Shown here piece by piece: positions 16,234 to 25,642 of a stretch of DNA of 64,000 bases. The notes under the pieces were generated by a model, which saw nothing but the letters and a program-made list of their open reading frames with translations, made no database searches and had not been told where the DNA came from. Every line of letters begins with the position of its first letter. The first letter of the stretch is position 1. The stretch comes from CPC320 sp002336405 (lineage in GTDB: Bacteria; Pseudomonadota; Alphaproteobacteria; Rhodobacterales; Rhodobacteraceae): positions 1 to 64,000 of the forward strand of contig CASIAN010000039.1 of the NCBI GenBank assembly GCA_949372595.1, written 5' to 3'. The position numbers and the translations under genes were made by a program.

Positions 16234-17094
16234 CTAAAGGTGCTGGGCCTGCAAAGCTTGGCCAGTCGTCAACCCCAGAGCATAAAAGATCTCAGCAAAC
16301 ATTTGGTCAAAGCTGGCGAACAACGCTTTGTTCATTCGCTGGCCTGCCCCGGTTTCAGACAGGGCCGAATATTCGGCAAGCACCGCATCATCCAGAGGCG
16401 CATAGGCCATCAAAAGAAAAGCATTTAGCCATTCACTGGTATCAGCACGTGTCTCTGCTTCGGTGGCCCAGACCTCGTCAATAATCTCCCGGTCCGACAT
16501 CTCTAGTGCACCACTTTCACGCAGGCCCCGATAATATGAAAAACTGGCGTGCAAAGCGCCTTCGACGTTCGCCGCGACCATATCATTGCTGCGGATAAAG
16601 GCCGCCACCAAATCCCGTCGCGCATCGGGCGCATCACCACCGTCACGGTATAGCGACCGGGCCGCATCTTCTATACTGGCCTCGCTCATTGCTTGCCGCG
16701 CCGACACCTCAAGAGCCACAAGACGTTTGCCGTTGGGGCTCGTCAAAAATGCCAGTACAGTTGACATGTCCGCGTCACCCAATTCGCGGATAAAATGCGC
16801 CGCGACTGTGGCCTTCATCCAGTTGGCATCATAGATGGCGTCCAGATCACGCTGCCACGCCGCCGCTGCAGTGGGTGGCAAAAACCCGCGCGTCACATCT
16901 TTTGCTTGGGCCAGCCCCTCTTGGCGCATCACTTCAATAATATCTGACAGAGCCAGCGCAGACAGCACAGCGTATGCTTTTTCAGTCGGCTCTTTTTCGG
17001 TTAGTGTTTTGCCAAGCTGCCCGGCCTCAGCCAGAACCAGCGGTCCGGCAAACAGCAGGCCGCAACAAAACAGCGCTCTAATTAATACTTTCAT
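16234..17094 (-). CDS. DUF2059-like exported protein
   Basis: A 286-residue protein with a signal peptide (MKVLIRALFCCGLLFAGPLVLA). The mature part is all-helical. LAFLTSPNGKRLVALE near residue 110-130 resembles the core of DUF2059 proteins, where F/Y-x-S-P-x-G-x-K is conserved. A second helical half follows. The start at 17094 was chosen because GGAGGG is 9 bases upstream. It probably sits in the periplasm; function unknown. A CtrA-type box lies about 70 bp upstream, suggesting cell-cycle or motility-linked control. Confidence 0.65.
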   Translation of the reverse strand: MKVLIRALFCCGLLFAGPLVLAEAGQLGKTLTEKEPTEKAYAVLSALALSDIIEVMRQEGLAQAKDVTRGFLPPTAAAAWQRDLDAIYDANWMKATVAAHFIRELGDADMSTVLAFLTSPNGKRLVALEVSARQAMSEASIEDAARSLYRDGGDAPDARRDLVAAFIRSNDMVAANVEGALHASFSYYRGLRESGALEMSDREIIDEVWATEAETRADTSEWLNAFLLMAYAPLDDAVLAEYSALSETGAGQRMNKALFASFDQMFAEIFYALGLTTGQALQAQHL

Positions 17095-17157
17095 GATCAT
17101 TCACCCTCCGTAACTATGTCCGGGCATCCTATCGCCAGCTTGATGACAGCGTCAGCT

Positions 17158-17180
17158 AATCTTAACGATTGGTTAAGATT
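17158..17180. promoter_or_regulatory. CtrA-type box / perfect inverted repeat
   Basis: AATCTTAAC at 17158-17166 is mirrored perfectly by GTTAAGATT at 17172-17180 around GATTG. It contains TTAA-N7-TTAA (17162-17176), the consensus for the alphaproteobacterial cell-cycle regulator CtrA. It sits 68 bp upstream of the start at 17094 and just beyond the stop of the ankyrin gene. It is a candidate operator; a terminator is less likely as the stem is AT-rich. Confidence 0.5.
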
Positions 17181-17226
17181 GCAATTGCCTGACAGAGAAT
17201 AGGCGGCGTCAACCGATGGCAGATCT

Positions 17227-17778
17227 CTAGTTGAATTGCGCGGCATTCAACGCCCAATAGGCAGGCGTTCCTTTAATCCAGGGATTGTGCTTGGCAACAT
17301 CAAACGCAACCCTGCCGTCTTCTGTCCGAACCCGGCCATCTGCCCCCGCCTCGAGTAGAATCATCACCTCTTTATAGCGCCCATGTGCTGCCGACACATG
17401 CAGCAAAGGCACACCCACAGCATCTGTGACGTTCACATTCACCCCTGCAGAGACCAAGCTGGACAACGCCTCGACATTGCCAGCCTTTAAGGCCCAGAAT
17501 ATTGGTGTCTCGCCAAAAAATCGGTTTGGCGTATCAGCCTCGGCACCGGCGTTCATCAAGCCTTCTATGTGCTCTGGCCGACCATAGGCTGCTGCCCAGT
17601 GCATCACGCCATTGCCGTATACGTCCTTTTGCGAATCGATATGAGCCTGAGCCGCCAATTCGGTGTTCACGTCTTCAACGGTGGCTAAGGTCCAAAAGTC
17701 TTTACTGCATAAACGCTCGCAAGCGGAGGCCATAGTCACAGAAGACAACAACAAACCAACAAGTAAGATCAATCGCAT
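17227..17778 (-). CDS. Exported ankyrin-repeat protein, single-module
   Basis: A 183-residue protein with a signal peptide (MRLILLVGLLLSSVTMASA). The mature protein starts with the cysteine motif CERLCSKDFW. It passes through three to four ankyrin repeats (GNGVMHWAAAYGRPEHIEGL, then ETPIFWALKAGNVEALSSL and VPLLHVSAAHGRYKEVMILL) and ends IKGTPAYWALNAAQ. Both the opening cysteine motif and the closing GTPxYWAL motif recur in the protein at 1704-2465, so the two are paralogues. The start at 17778 follows AAGGAA; the frame extends further without a leader. It is likely periplasmic and protein-binding; function unknown. Confidence 0.8.
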   Translation of the reverse strand: MRLILLVGLLLSSVTMASACERLCSKDFWTLATVEDVNTELAAQAHIDSQKDVYGNGVMHWAAAYGRPEHIEGLMNAGAEADTPNRFFGETPIFWALKAGNVEALSSLVSAGVNVNVTDAVGVPLLHVSAAHGRYKEVMILLEAGADGRVRTEDGRVAFDVAKHNPWIKGTPAYWALNAAQFN

Positions 17779-18921
17779 GATAGGGTTCCTTCGAATCTTC
17801 TCGCAGCGCTCTATCATAGCAAATCGACACGATATGCCAACCATTGCTTTTATTGCAGCATTTGGCAGACGCACGCCACACCACAAACCAAATTTTCAAT
17901 GCCGCAACAAAGCCCGTTCATCCGGCAGTTCAGCTCCACAAGTCTGTGGCGAAACCGCTTTTGGCGTGTGCTTTCCGCCAATTGATAGCTTCAAACCTAT
18001 CAGACTGTGCTTGATAGCCATCACGACCGGCAACTTAGGTTAGATTAAAATTAGACCGACAACACCAACGAGCCCCCGCTGCCGACACGATACCTTACTC
18101 TCATGAACCGTGCTCAACGGCGCAACCAATCGTCAAATTTGTAAAAACCGCGCATTTATCACAAAAAACACCCTGAAATGATAGATTGACCAGCGGCTTT
18201 TCTAACCTGTTATTGCCTTGCAACCACCTGTGCAAGCCACTCAGCCTTGCCCTATGAACACGTATTTGCAAAATGCACAAAAAATCACAATGGAATAAAT
18301 GCCCCATAAATGTCACTTTCATACCCAAGGTATCACGGACCGCACAAAGTTCTTATCAACAAGAATATCAACGCCAAAGCAATCAGCCTAACCCCCTGAT
18401 ATGGCGATCAAACGACCTTTTACGACATCTCGGTTTGACCTTATCGCATCTTGTGTTAAACCTGCGCTTAATCACTGCTTTAGCTCTTTTTTGCTTGGCG
18501 TCCGTGGGTGAGCAAAGTACACGTGAACCTCATAGGCTGATCAACTGACCCGTAAAACGGTCGGGCGCCATGCAAAAAAGAGCGTTGCAGCCCCGCCCTG
18601 AGACAGGCGCAACCCGAGTTTTCTTTGCGCCAGACTGCACACACCAAGTTTACCGAGGCCCCTAAATTTTTCTTAAAATGAGGTCTTTTGAGAAATGCCC
18701 ATCGCACAGGGCAGCTGTCACAAAAGGCTGTACTGGGGTGTTTGTATCACTTAAGATATTCTGGGCCAGTCACCAGCCCCTATCGACACTGCCAGTGATA
18801 TCGCGCGATCGGCACTTCAATATCCTAGGAACGAGTTGCGATGACTTGATCCCTTGTCCAAACGAATAAGATCTCACGCTTGACCGCAGACCAGATTTAA
18901 TGCGGAACCACCGCGCCATAG
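17779..18921. other. Gene-free kilobase
   Basis: About 1.1 kb without a convincing gene. Frames longer than 60 codons here have no recognisable motif, and the two longest overlap each other on opposite strands. The main structured content is the long hairpin at 18483-18583 followed by a second hairpin and a T-rich tract. It could host a non-coding RNA or be the remains of deleted genes. Confidence 0.55.
18483..18626 (+). ncRNA. Candidate structured RNA or palindromic element
   Basis: Arms at 18483-18504 and 18562-18583 pair over 22 positions with one mismatch and one G-U pair. The outer 12 bases (GCTCTTTTTTGC / GCAAAAAAGAGC) are perfect. Directly after, GTTGC (18584-18588) and GCAAC (18609-18613) enclose a smaller hairpin followed by a T-rich tract from about 18618, resembling a terminator. 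Long stem plus terminator-like end on the plus strand suggests a small RNA. A palindromic mobile remnant is the alternative. No known RNA family was recognised. Confidence 0.35.
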
Positions 18922-18956
18922 AAAAAAGGGACGCATATCACCAATGCGCCCCTTTT
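18922..18956 (-). terminator. Intrinsic terminator of the TRAP binding-protein gene
   Basis: On the minus strand AAAAGGGGCGCAT pairs with ATGCGTCCCTTTT around a short loop (one G-U pair), ending in TTTTTTC. It lies about 20 bases after the stop at 18977, a good rho-independent terminator. Confidence 0.8.
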
Positions 18957-18976
18957 GAATTATTGCTTTGAGTAGA

Positions 18977-20062
18977 TCAGCCGCCCAGAACGCGGTTGCG
19001 TTGCTCAACATAATAGCCATCGGATTTGTTGATCCAAGAGGACGATGTCGCCATCGAAGCCTCAAAACTGGTGCGGATTTTCGCAAACAGCTCATCGCCC
19101 ATGTTCTCATCCATGACTTCTGCCGAGGCGCGACCAAACGCGTCCCACACGTCATCCGAGAATTGCAGCGTCTTAACACCTTGCGATTGCAGGCGGCTCA
19201 GCGCAGCACCATTGTTAGAAAGCGTTTCCGACAGCTGGTAATGGGTGGTGGCCATACCGGCGTTGGTCACGATTGCCTGATGTTGTGGCGATAATTCGTT
19301 CCACACGTCAAGATTCAGAGATCCGGTCAAAGCCGAACCTGGCTCGTGGAACCCAGCGGTATAGTAGACCTTTGCAACTTCTTGGAAGCCGGCGCGTTCG
19401 TCAGCAAACGGACCAACCCACTCGAGACCGTCCAGCGCGCCCGAAGACAGCGCCTGATACAATTCACCGCCCGGAATATTCTGAACAGAGGCGCCCAGCT
19501 TGCCAAGCACTTTACCACCCAAACCAGGCATACGGAATTTCAGGCCATTGAAATCATCGGCTGAATTAATCTCTTTGCGAAACCAGCCACCCGACTGTGA
19601 CCCGGTATTACCTGCAATGATCCCTTTGAGATTGAAAATCTCGCCCAGTTCGTCATGCAGCTCCTGCCCACCACCATGGTGGTACCAATTGGTGAGTTCC
19701 TGTGCGGTGCCACCAAAGGGCACGGCTGTAAAATAGGCATAGCCCGGGTGCTGACCGATAAAGTAATAGTCAGCCGAATGGTACATATCCGCTTGGCCTG
19801 ACGACACCGCATCGAACACTTCCAGCGCGCCCACCAGTTCACCTGGTGCTTTTTTATCGACAGTCAGTGCCCCATCAGACATTTCACCAATCATTTTGGC
19901 GTAGTAGCTTGACGCATCATCCAAAGCCGCAAAGCCACGTGGCCACGATTGCACCATAGTCAGAACCCGCTTGCCCGCAGCATAGGCCGGCGCCGCCAAC
20001 GTGGAGGCAGCAGCCGCGCTCCCACCCAGTGCCGATGTTTTTAAAAAAGAACGACGATCCAT
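18977..20062 (-). CDS. TRAP transporter substrate-binding protein (TakP-like), Tat-exported
   Basis: A 361-residue periplasmic solute-binding protein. It starts MDRRSFLKTSALGG, a twin-arginine signal ending at AAPAYAA. The DctP-family core has GGWFRKEINSADDFNGLKFR with the conserved ligand-binding arginine (FRMPGLGG), then ALSSGALDGLEWVGPFADE, as in TakP-type 2-oxoacid binders. The ATG at 20062 follows GGGAG. No DctQ or DctM membrane subunit is encoded anywhere in the window and the gene has its own terminator. It is therefore an orphan binding protein that must use a transporter encoded elsewhere. Ligand (2-oxoacid or related) inferred. Confidence 0.88.
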   Translation of the reverse strand: MDRRSFLKTSALGGSAAAASTLAAPAYAAGKRVLTMVQSWPRGFAALDDASSYYAKMIGEMSDGALTVDKKAPGELVGALEVFDAVSSGQADMYHSADYYFIGQHPGYAYFTAVPFGGTAQELTNWYHHGGGQELHDELGEIFNLKGIIAGNTGSQSGGWFRKEINSADDFNGLKFRMPGLGGKVLGKLGASVQNIPGGELYQALSSGALDGLEWVGPFADERAGFQEVAKVYYTAGFHEPGSALTGSLNLDVWNELSPQHQAIVTNAGMATTHYQLSETLSNNGAALSRLQSQGVKTLQFSDDVWDAFGRASAEVMDENMGDELFAKIRTSFEASMATSSSWINKSDGYYVEQRNRVLGG

Positions 20063-20407
20063 TATACTTTCTCCCAAAAGTTGATATATTAACACGATGT
20101 AGTCCCAAGTCACCTCAAGGTCAAACCAGATCCTACATAAGAATATGAAAAAATAGCCAACCTGAAGCGTAAACTTAATTTATCTTTTGTATGTCTGAAC
20201 TCCTTTCACAAAAACCGACGAGTTAACCTCTTGCCCCGGTGCAGTTTGCAAAATCTGACGTAAATAATATTTGGGCTAAAAAAGCCCGTCGCGCGCCACC
20301 TTGTCGGGTCAATATCACGATGTAAGGATTTTTTTGAATTTCAGCACTCGCCCCGCGCCTGGCCATTTTTAGCCCGCCAACAAACATCTCGGAGCTTTAG
20401 ACACCCC
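20063..20407. other. Intergenic region between divergent genes
   Basis: A 345-bp AT-rich stretch between the TRAP binding-protein gene and the glycosyltransferase-like gene. It must hold promoters for both, but no clear -35/-10 pair, operator or RNA structure stood out. Confidence 0.5.
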
Positions 20408-21412
20408 ATGAAACAGCCTATTCGGCCGGCCAAAGTGTTTAACATTATCATTATCGCTCAACGCGGCCGGTTGAGCTTTGAGGCGGCCTTATTCGCGCTT
20501 TCGCTACGTCACACCAATCCAGATTTTGCTGGTAGGCTTTTTATAGCAACACCAGCGCACAACACTTTGTGGCCGCAGGATCCATCCTTGGCAGCAGGAC
20601 CGCTGCGCGACTTACTAAGCCAACAAGGCGGTGAGTTTGTTGAATTTGAAAGCCGCGATTTTGGCCAAACTTATCCGTATGGCAACAAGATAGAGGCGTT
20701 GGAAGTTTTGCCCGCGGGCGAACCTTTTGTGTTTTTCGACAGCGACACCCTGATCACTGGCGACCTAAGAGACGTCCCGTTTGACTTTGCGCGTCCCGGT
20801 GCCTCTCTGCGCTGTGAGGGTACATGGCCCAAAATCACCGAGAAAACGCCGGGTCACGCCACCATCTGGCGCGCACTTTACGATCGTTACGGCCTTGACT
20901 TTACTGGGTCATTGGACTGCGCCCGTCACGCCACAGATTGGCGCCGTTACCTCTATTTCAATGCGGGGTTCTTTTACTATCGCTGTCCAAAGGTTTTTGG
21001 CCAGCTCTATCGCGCGTATGCGGTAGATATCCGCGACGACCCTCCGCCAGAGTTGCTGGGACAAACGCTGGATCCCTGGTTAGATCAAGTGGCATTGCCG
21101 TTGGTCATTCACGCCTTGGGCGGTGGGCGTGACAGCCTGCCCCATGGGTTTCTTGATGGACGGCACTCGTGCCACTATCGTTTTATCCCGCTGCTGTATG
21201 CCCGCGAGAGTGACGCTGTTGTCACACTGTTGGAAGAATTGACCTCGCCCGATCATGTCAAATCTGTCTTAGATAACCACCCCCCTTACCGGCGCTTGAT
21301 TTATGAACGACACGGCCTGCGTCTAAGACAAATGTTTGATCAGTCGGCATTGCCACAAACAGAACAAATGATCCGTAAAACAATCAAACAAACCGGGTTA
21401 TGGCTGCGTTAG
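20408..21412 (+). CDS. Putative glycosyltransferase-like conserved protein
   Basis: A 334-residue soluble protein of a type common in the Roseobacter group. A Rossmann-like N-terminus (VFNIIIIAQRGRLSFEAALF) leads to VFFDSDTLITGDL near residue 108-120, a DxD-type motif used by glycosyltransferases to bind metal and nucleotide sugar. RRYLYFNAGFFYYRCP follows, as in GT-8-like and related enzymes. No signal peptide or membrane helix is seen, so it acts in the cytosol. The sugar and acceptor are unknown and the family call is tentative. No operon partners are adjacent. Confidence 0.55.
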   Translation: MKQPIRPAKVFNIIIIAQRGRLSFEAALFALSLRHTNPDFAGRLFIATPAHNTLWPQDPSLAAGPLRDLLSQQGGEFVEFESRDFGQTYPYGNKIEALEVLPAGEPFVFFDSDTLITGDLRDVPFDFARPGASLRCEGTWPKITEKTPGHATIWRALYDRYGLDFTGSLDCARHATDWRRYLYFNAGFFYYRCPKVFGQLYRAYAVDIRDDPPPELLGQTLDPWLDQVALPLVIHALGGGRDSLPHGFLDGRHSCHYRFIPLLYARESDAVVTLLEELTSPDHVKSVLDNHPPYRRLIYERHGLRLRQMFDQSALPQTEQMIRKTIKQTGLWLR

Positions 21413-21730
21413 CTCGCAAATGATTCGTGCGCGAAATTCGAGATCGCTTCACGATATCTAAGTGCAAAACTGTCTAGATAAATTGGAAAACCTGTACAAA
21501 ACATACGAGACTGCCTGCGCCTAGCGTTCTACAAATCGCGCTTTATAAAGAATATAGTTCCGAAATCCCTCAAGGGACGGAGACAGGCGCCTAAATCGCC
21601 TCATACCGCCACGATTTTTGTCCTGCCTGATTGTGATACCGCTAACAAAGCCATCTCAAAATTTATCGTTTGGTTGCTCAACGCAAAATAATCCTGTAGC
21701 CAAGGGGCCGATAAAACACAGGAGAAGATC
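21413..21730. other. 5' region of metY
   Basis: This 318-bp gene-free stretch precedes metY. S-adenosylmethionine riboswitches often precede methionine genes in Alphaproteobacteria, so it was read for SAM-II and SAM/SAH core sequences, but neither core was found. No other structure was evident beyond the ribosome binding site GGAGAAG. Confidence 0.5.
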
Positions 21731-23029
21731 ATGTCGGACAGTCCAAGTTATGGCTTTGATACGCTGCAAATCCACGCGGGCGCCCGCCCGGATCCCGCAA
21801 CTGGTGCGCGGCAAGTGCCGATATATCAGACAACAGCTTATGTCTTTCGCGATGCTGACCACGCGGCCGCTTTGTTTAATCTGCAGGAAGTCGGCTATAT
21901 CTATTCTCGCCTGACCAATCCAACGGTTGCTGCACTGCAAGAACGGGTTGCCACACTCGAAGGTGGCGTAGGCGCAGTCTGCTGCTCATCGGGGCATGCC
22001 GCACAAATCATGGCGTTGTTTCCTTTGATGCAGCCCGGGTGCAACGTTGTTGTCTCAACCCGGCTTTATGGCGGCTCGATCACTCAGTTCAGCCAAACGA
22101 TCAAACGCTTTGGCTGGTCCGCAACCTTTGTCGATTTTGACGATGTTGCCGCCGTCGAAGCCGCAATTGACGCAGACACCCGCGCCATATTTTGCGAATC
22201 CATCGCCAATCCGGGGGGATATATCACCGACCTCGATGCGATTGCTAAAATCGCCGACGCCACCGGCCTACCACTGATTGTCGACAACACCAGTGCCACG
22301 CCGTATTTGTGTAAACCGATTGAGCACGGGGCGACCTTGGTGGTCAATTCGATGACTAAATACTTGACCGGTAACGGCACTGTCACCGGGGGCGTTGTGG
22401 TTGATTCAGGGAATTTTGATTGGTCGGCCAGCGACAAGTTCCCGTCATTAAGCCAACCTGAGCCCGCTTATCACGGTTTGAAATTCCATGAGACCTTTGG
22501 GGCATTGGCGTTCACTCTGCACGGGATTGCAATCGGATTGCGCGATCTTGGCATGACCTTGAACCCGCAGGCCGCCCATTACACTTTAATGGGCATTGAG
22601 ACTTTGTCGCTGCGCATGCAACGCCATGTGGAAAACGCCGAAGCCATAGCAAAATGGCTAGAACAGGACCCACGTGTCGAAGCGGTGACTTATGCCGGGC
22701 TCTCCTCGTCACCATACTTTCATCGTGTTGCCAAAATTTGCCCGAAAGGTGCTGGCGCTCTGCTGACTGTATCGCTGGAAGCCGGCTATGATGCCTGCAT
22801 GAAGCTGGTCAGCGAATTGAACTTGTTCAGCCATGTTGCCAATCTGGGTGATACTCGGTCATTGGTAATACACTCCGCCTCGACCACACACCGGCAGCTT
22901 AGCCCTGAACAACAAACCGCCGCGCAAGCCGGGCCAAATGTATTGCGGCTGTCTATCGGAACAGAGGATGTGAGCGATCTTATTGACGACCTTGATCAAG
23001 CCCTGACCAAAGCCACCAGCCAATCCTAA
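21731..23029 (+). CDS. metY: O-acetylhomoserine aminocarboxypropyltransferase (sulfhydrylase)
   Basis: A 432-residue PLP enzyme of the Cys/Met metabolism family. It starts GFDTLQIHAGARPDPATGAR and carries QTTAYVFRDADHAAALF, SRLTNPTVAALQERVATLEGG, CCSSGHAAQ and the PLP lysine in VNSMTKYLTGNG. The end has HSASTTHRQLSPEQQ and VLRLSIGTEDVSDLIDDL. These are characteristic of O-acetylhomoserine sulfhydrylase, which makes homocysteine (or methionine with methanethiol) from O-acetylhomoserine. GGAGAAG lies 4 bases before the ATG. It is a single gene followed by a hairpin. Confidence 0.93.
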   Translation: MSDSPSYGFDTLQIHAGARPDPATGARQVPIYQTTAYVFRDADHAAALFNLQEVGYIYSRLTNPTVAALQERVATLEGGVGAVCCSSGHAAQIMALFPLMQPGCNVVVSTRLYGGSITQFSQTIKRFGWSATFVDFDDVAAVEAAIDADTRAIFCESIANPGGYITDLDAIAKIADATGLPLIVDNTSATPYLCKPIEHGATLVVNSMTKYLTGNGTVTGGVVVDSGNFDWSASDKFPSLSQPEPAYHGLKFHETFGALAFTLHGIAIGLRDLGMTLNPQAAHYTLMGIETLSLRMQRHVENAEAIAKWLEQDPRVEAVTYAGLSSSPYFHRVAKICPKGAGALLTVSLEAGYDACMKLVSELNLFSHVANLGDTRSLVIHSASTTHRQLSPEQQTAAQAGPNVLRLSIGTEDVSDLIDDLDQALTKATSQS

Positions 23030-23037
23030 AACAAAGT

Positions 23038-23073
23038 CGCGGTCGCAAGGTGCCAAAGCGCCCTGCGATCGCG
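23038..23073 (+). terminator. Hairpin downstream of metY
   Basis: CGCGGTCGCAAGG at 23038-23050 pairs with CCCTGCGATCGCG at 23061-23073 (one mismatch, one G-U) across a 10-base loop, 8 bases after the stop. No T-run follows, so it is a terminator-like or stabilising hairpin. Confidence 0.45.
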
Positions 23074-23425
23074 CATGACAAAAAGTCGACACTACATCTC
23101 GTGCCCAGCACATTCTGGATCACCCATTGAATTGTCTGATGAACATTTCGGGATTGAGCAAATTTCAAGGGATGCGACACCCGTAAACCAACGCGTGATC
23201 GGGTGCGCAATCATCACTAAAAAATTAGTGGTCACAAAATCTGTAAAATATACTGCCAGTTTCTTAAAACCTGTGCTATATTTTATGTATCCTGACAAAG
23301 CTTGGCTATTTTCAGATGATTGCCTGTATTGAACGAGTTTCACTTTTACGTGGGCAAAACCTGATGTAGACAGTTAAGAGGTGGGCGACGCCCGATTTTT
23401 ATCGACGGAATGGTAGACCCGAAAA
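23074..23425. other. Intergenic region before the PilP-like gene
   Basis: About 350 bp without a gene. A small perfect repeat, CACTAA-AAAA-TTAGTG, lies at 23215-23230. Nothing else was recognised. Confidence 0.5.
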
Positions 23426-25548
23426 ATGAAACCGGATTTTGCTCTTTCATTGTCATTTGAAGGCATCAGCCTGCTGAATAGGCAGAAGACTGGCTGGTCG
23501 CATGTTGGCTATGTCGATTTGGCCGCTGAAAACCTGTCCGACCATCTGGAAAAACTCAATGCAAAGGCAAAGCGCATTGCCGACGGGACTGTGTATTCCA
23601 AAATCGTCATCCCAAATGAGCAAATTCGCTATATCGTCGTGGTCTACACCGAACAACAAGATGCGAGTTACCTGCAGGTTGAAGCCGCCCTGACTGGTGC
23701 CACGCCCTATGCCGTAAGTGACTTGGTGTATGATTGGGAGGTCCACGCCGGGCAGCTTTACATTGCGGCAGTGGCACGCGAAACTCTGGAAGAAGCCGAA
23801 CAATTTGCCTGTCAGCACAAATTCAATCCGGTCCGCTTTGTCGCCACGCCAGCGCAAAACACACTGCAGCGCGAAATCGACTTTGGGCCATGCGAAGGGG
23901 CAAATAGCCTGCTGCCTGCCGGGGAAAAGTTTGAACCTGATCAAACTATCATCGAAGTCGCCGGACATGTGATAGACCCCGCCCCTCCTCAACCTTCAAG
24001 CGCACAGGCGAAAGCCTCTAAACCGGGCCGGACCAAGACCAAGACCACCCAGATAAACCGAAGCCTCGCGGGCGCACGAATACGCGCTCGGGGTTGGGCC
24101 CTGCGCCTAGTACCGGTCTTAGCAATGTCACGGCCGCAAATACAGCTGCGAACACCCACGCAGACATTAAGATTGACCCTGAGACTAAAAACAACGGTGG
24201 CACATCAGGCCCAACAAAGAACAATCTGACAACGGCCCAATTGGCTGCCGCTGCAAGCCCACCGATTTTGCGTGCAACGCCTCTTGCAGATGATCTGGAA
24301 TTATCACCGGCCTTGCTGGTGACTAATTTTGCAGCAGATGAAACAGCCCCTTCACGTCTTCCCAGCTTGATATTGACCATGGGGGCGATATTGATGCTTT
24401 CAGGTATCGCCGCTTGGATGTTTGCGCTTGGCGGTGATGATTTTTTAAACACAGCCAACACGTCAGATCAAGCAGCCTCTGACAGCGTTCCGCTGACAGC
24501 CGCAGACGTGCCCGCCCAGAACGACAGTTTGAACGCCGCAGCCCCTCTAGTTGCAACGCAACCAGATGAAACCCAGGCTTTTGCCTCTGAAGACACCGAA
24601 GATGATCTGATAGAGCTGGAAGACGACCTGCCTTTTGCTCAGGGTCCAACACCCATTACCGAACAACAGGCCAAAGTGCGCTATGCAGCCACGGGTATCT
24701 GGTTGAAGGCGCCGACGCCTCCAGAGCCAGGGTTTGCGCCCAATTCAGATGATCTTTACGCGGCCTCCATCGACCGTGAAATTCTGTCCTACGATGCCAT
24801 TGCATTGCCCTCGCCTCAAGGCGGTCGCATTGATATCAGCCCCGAACAACAGCCCGACCCACCACGTTTTGGCCAAACATTCCAGCTCAATGCGCAGGGC
24901 TTGGTGATCGCCACCGCAAACGGCAGCCTGTCGCAAGAAGGCCATCTCGTGTTTCTTGGCCAACCAATAAAAGTCGCGCCAAAACGCGTGCAATCTGCCC
25001 TAGAGATTACAGAGGTTACCTCACCGCTGGCAAAACTGCGGCCACGGCTCCGGCCGGTTGGGATGGGCGAAGCCCGGGAGCGTTTAAAACTTAACGGGCG
25101 CACGCGGGCAGAAATGGCCATGTTGCGGCCAAGACTGCGGCCCGCCTCGGTCAAACCGGCAGTAGATAGCCCAGAAGTCAGTTCCGCGATTGCAGCTGTC
25201 ACCAATTCTCTGGCACCTAAACTGAGACCCAAGGCACTAGAGCAAAGCGGTTCTCAGGTCGCAAACAAACAAAAACCTAAACCCAAACCAGCGAGCTTGG
25301 CATCCAATGCGAGCGTAGCCCAGAAAGCCACGCTGGTGAAAGCGCTCAACCTGCGCAAAGTCAATCTGATCGGTGTGTACGGAACATCCTCCAGCCGACG
25401 GGCACTGATACGACTGTCCAACGGACGCTACAAAAAGGTAGAAGTGGGGAACCGGATTGATGGTGGCAAAGTAACCGCAATTGGCAAAGAGCAGCTGCGC
25501 TATACAAAAAGCGGTCGCAATATCGTCCTGAAAATGCCTAAAAGCTAG
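23426..25548 (+). pseudogene. Frameshifted Roseobacter-type protein with C-terminal PilP-like domain
   Basis: Two frames together make one protein of about 707 residues. The 5' frame (23426 to about 24040) encodes an N-terminal domain (ALSLSFEGISLLNRQKTGW to about VAGHVIDPAPPQ). The 3' frame, legible from about 24022 to 25548, has a low-complexity linker, one membrane helix (LILTMGAILMLSGIAAWMFA), three LRPRLRP-type motifs, and a C-terminal domain starting NLIGVYGTSSSRRALIRLSN resembling PilP/type II secretion linkers. A one-base loss inside a GACCAA repeat near 24031-24050 explains the split. It could be a real mutation or a sequencing error. Likely an envelope-spanning protein; function unknown. 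Confidence 0.7.
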
Positions 25549-25642
25549 ACCAGAAGGGTTAGATCAACCAAACGGGGCGCTCCACTATGGAAGTCGGTCA
25601 AACTGACCCACCTGACCAAAACCGGCGTCAGCGACGCTTTTT

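Noticed and set aside
18273..18707. Frames of 91 codons (plus) and 75 codons (minus) in the gene-free kilobase
   Set aside because: They overlap on opposite strands, cross the long hairpin, and show no protein-like pattern.
21413..21730. Possible SAM riboswitch before metY
   Set aside because: The core sequences of SAM-II and SAM/SAH types were looked for and not found.
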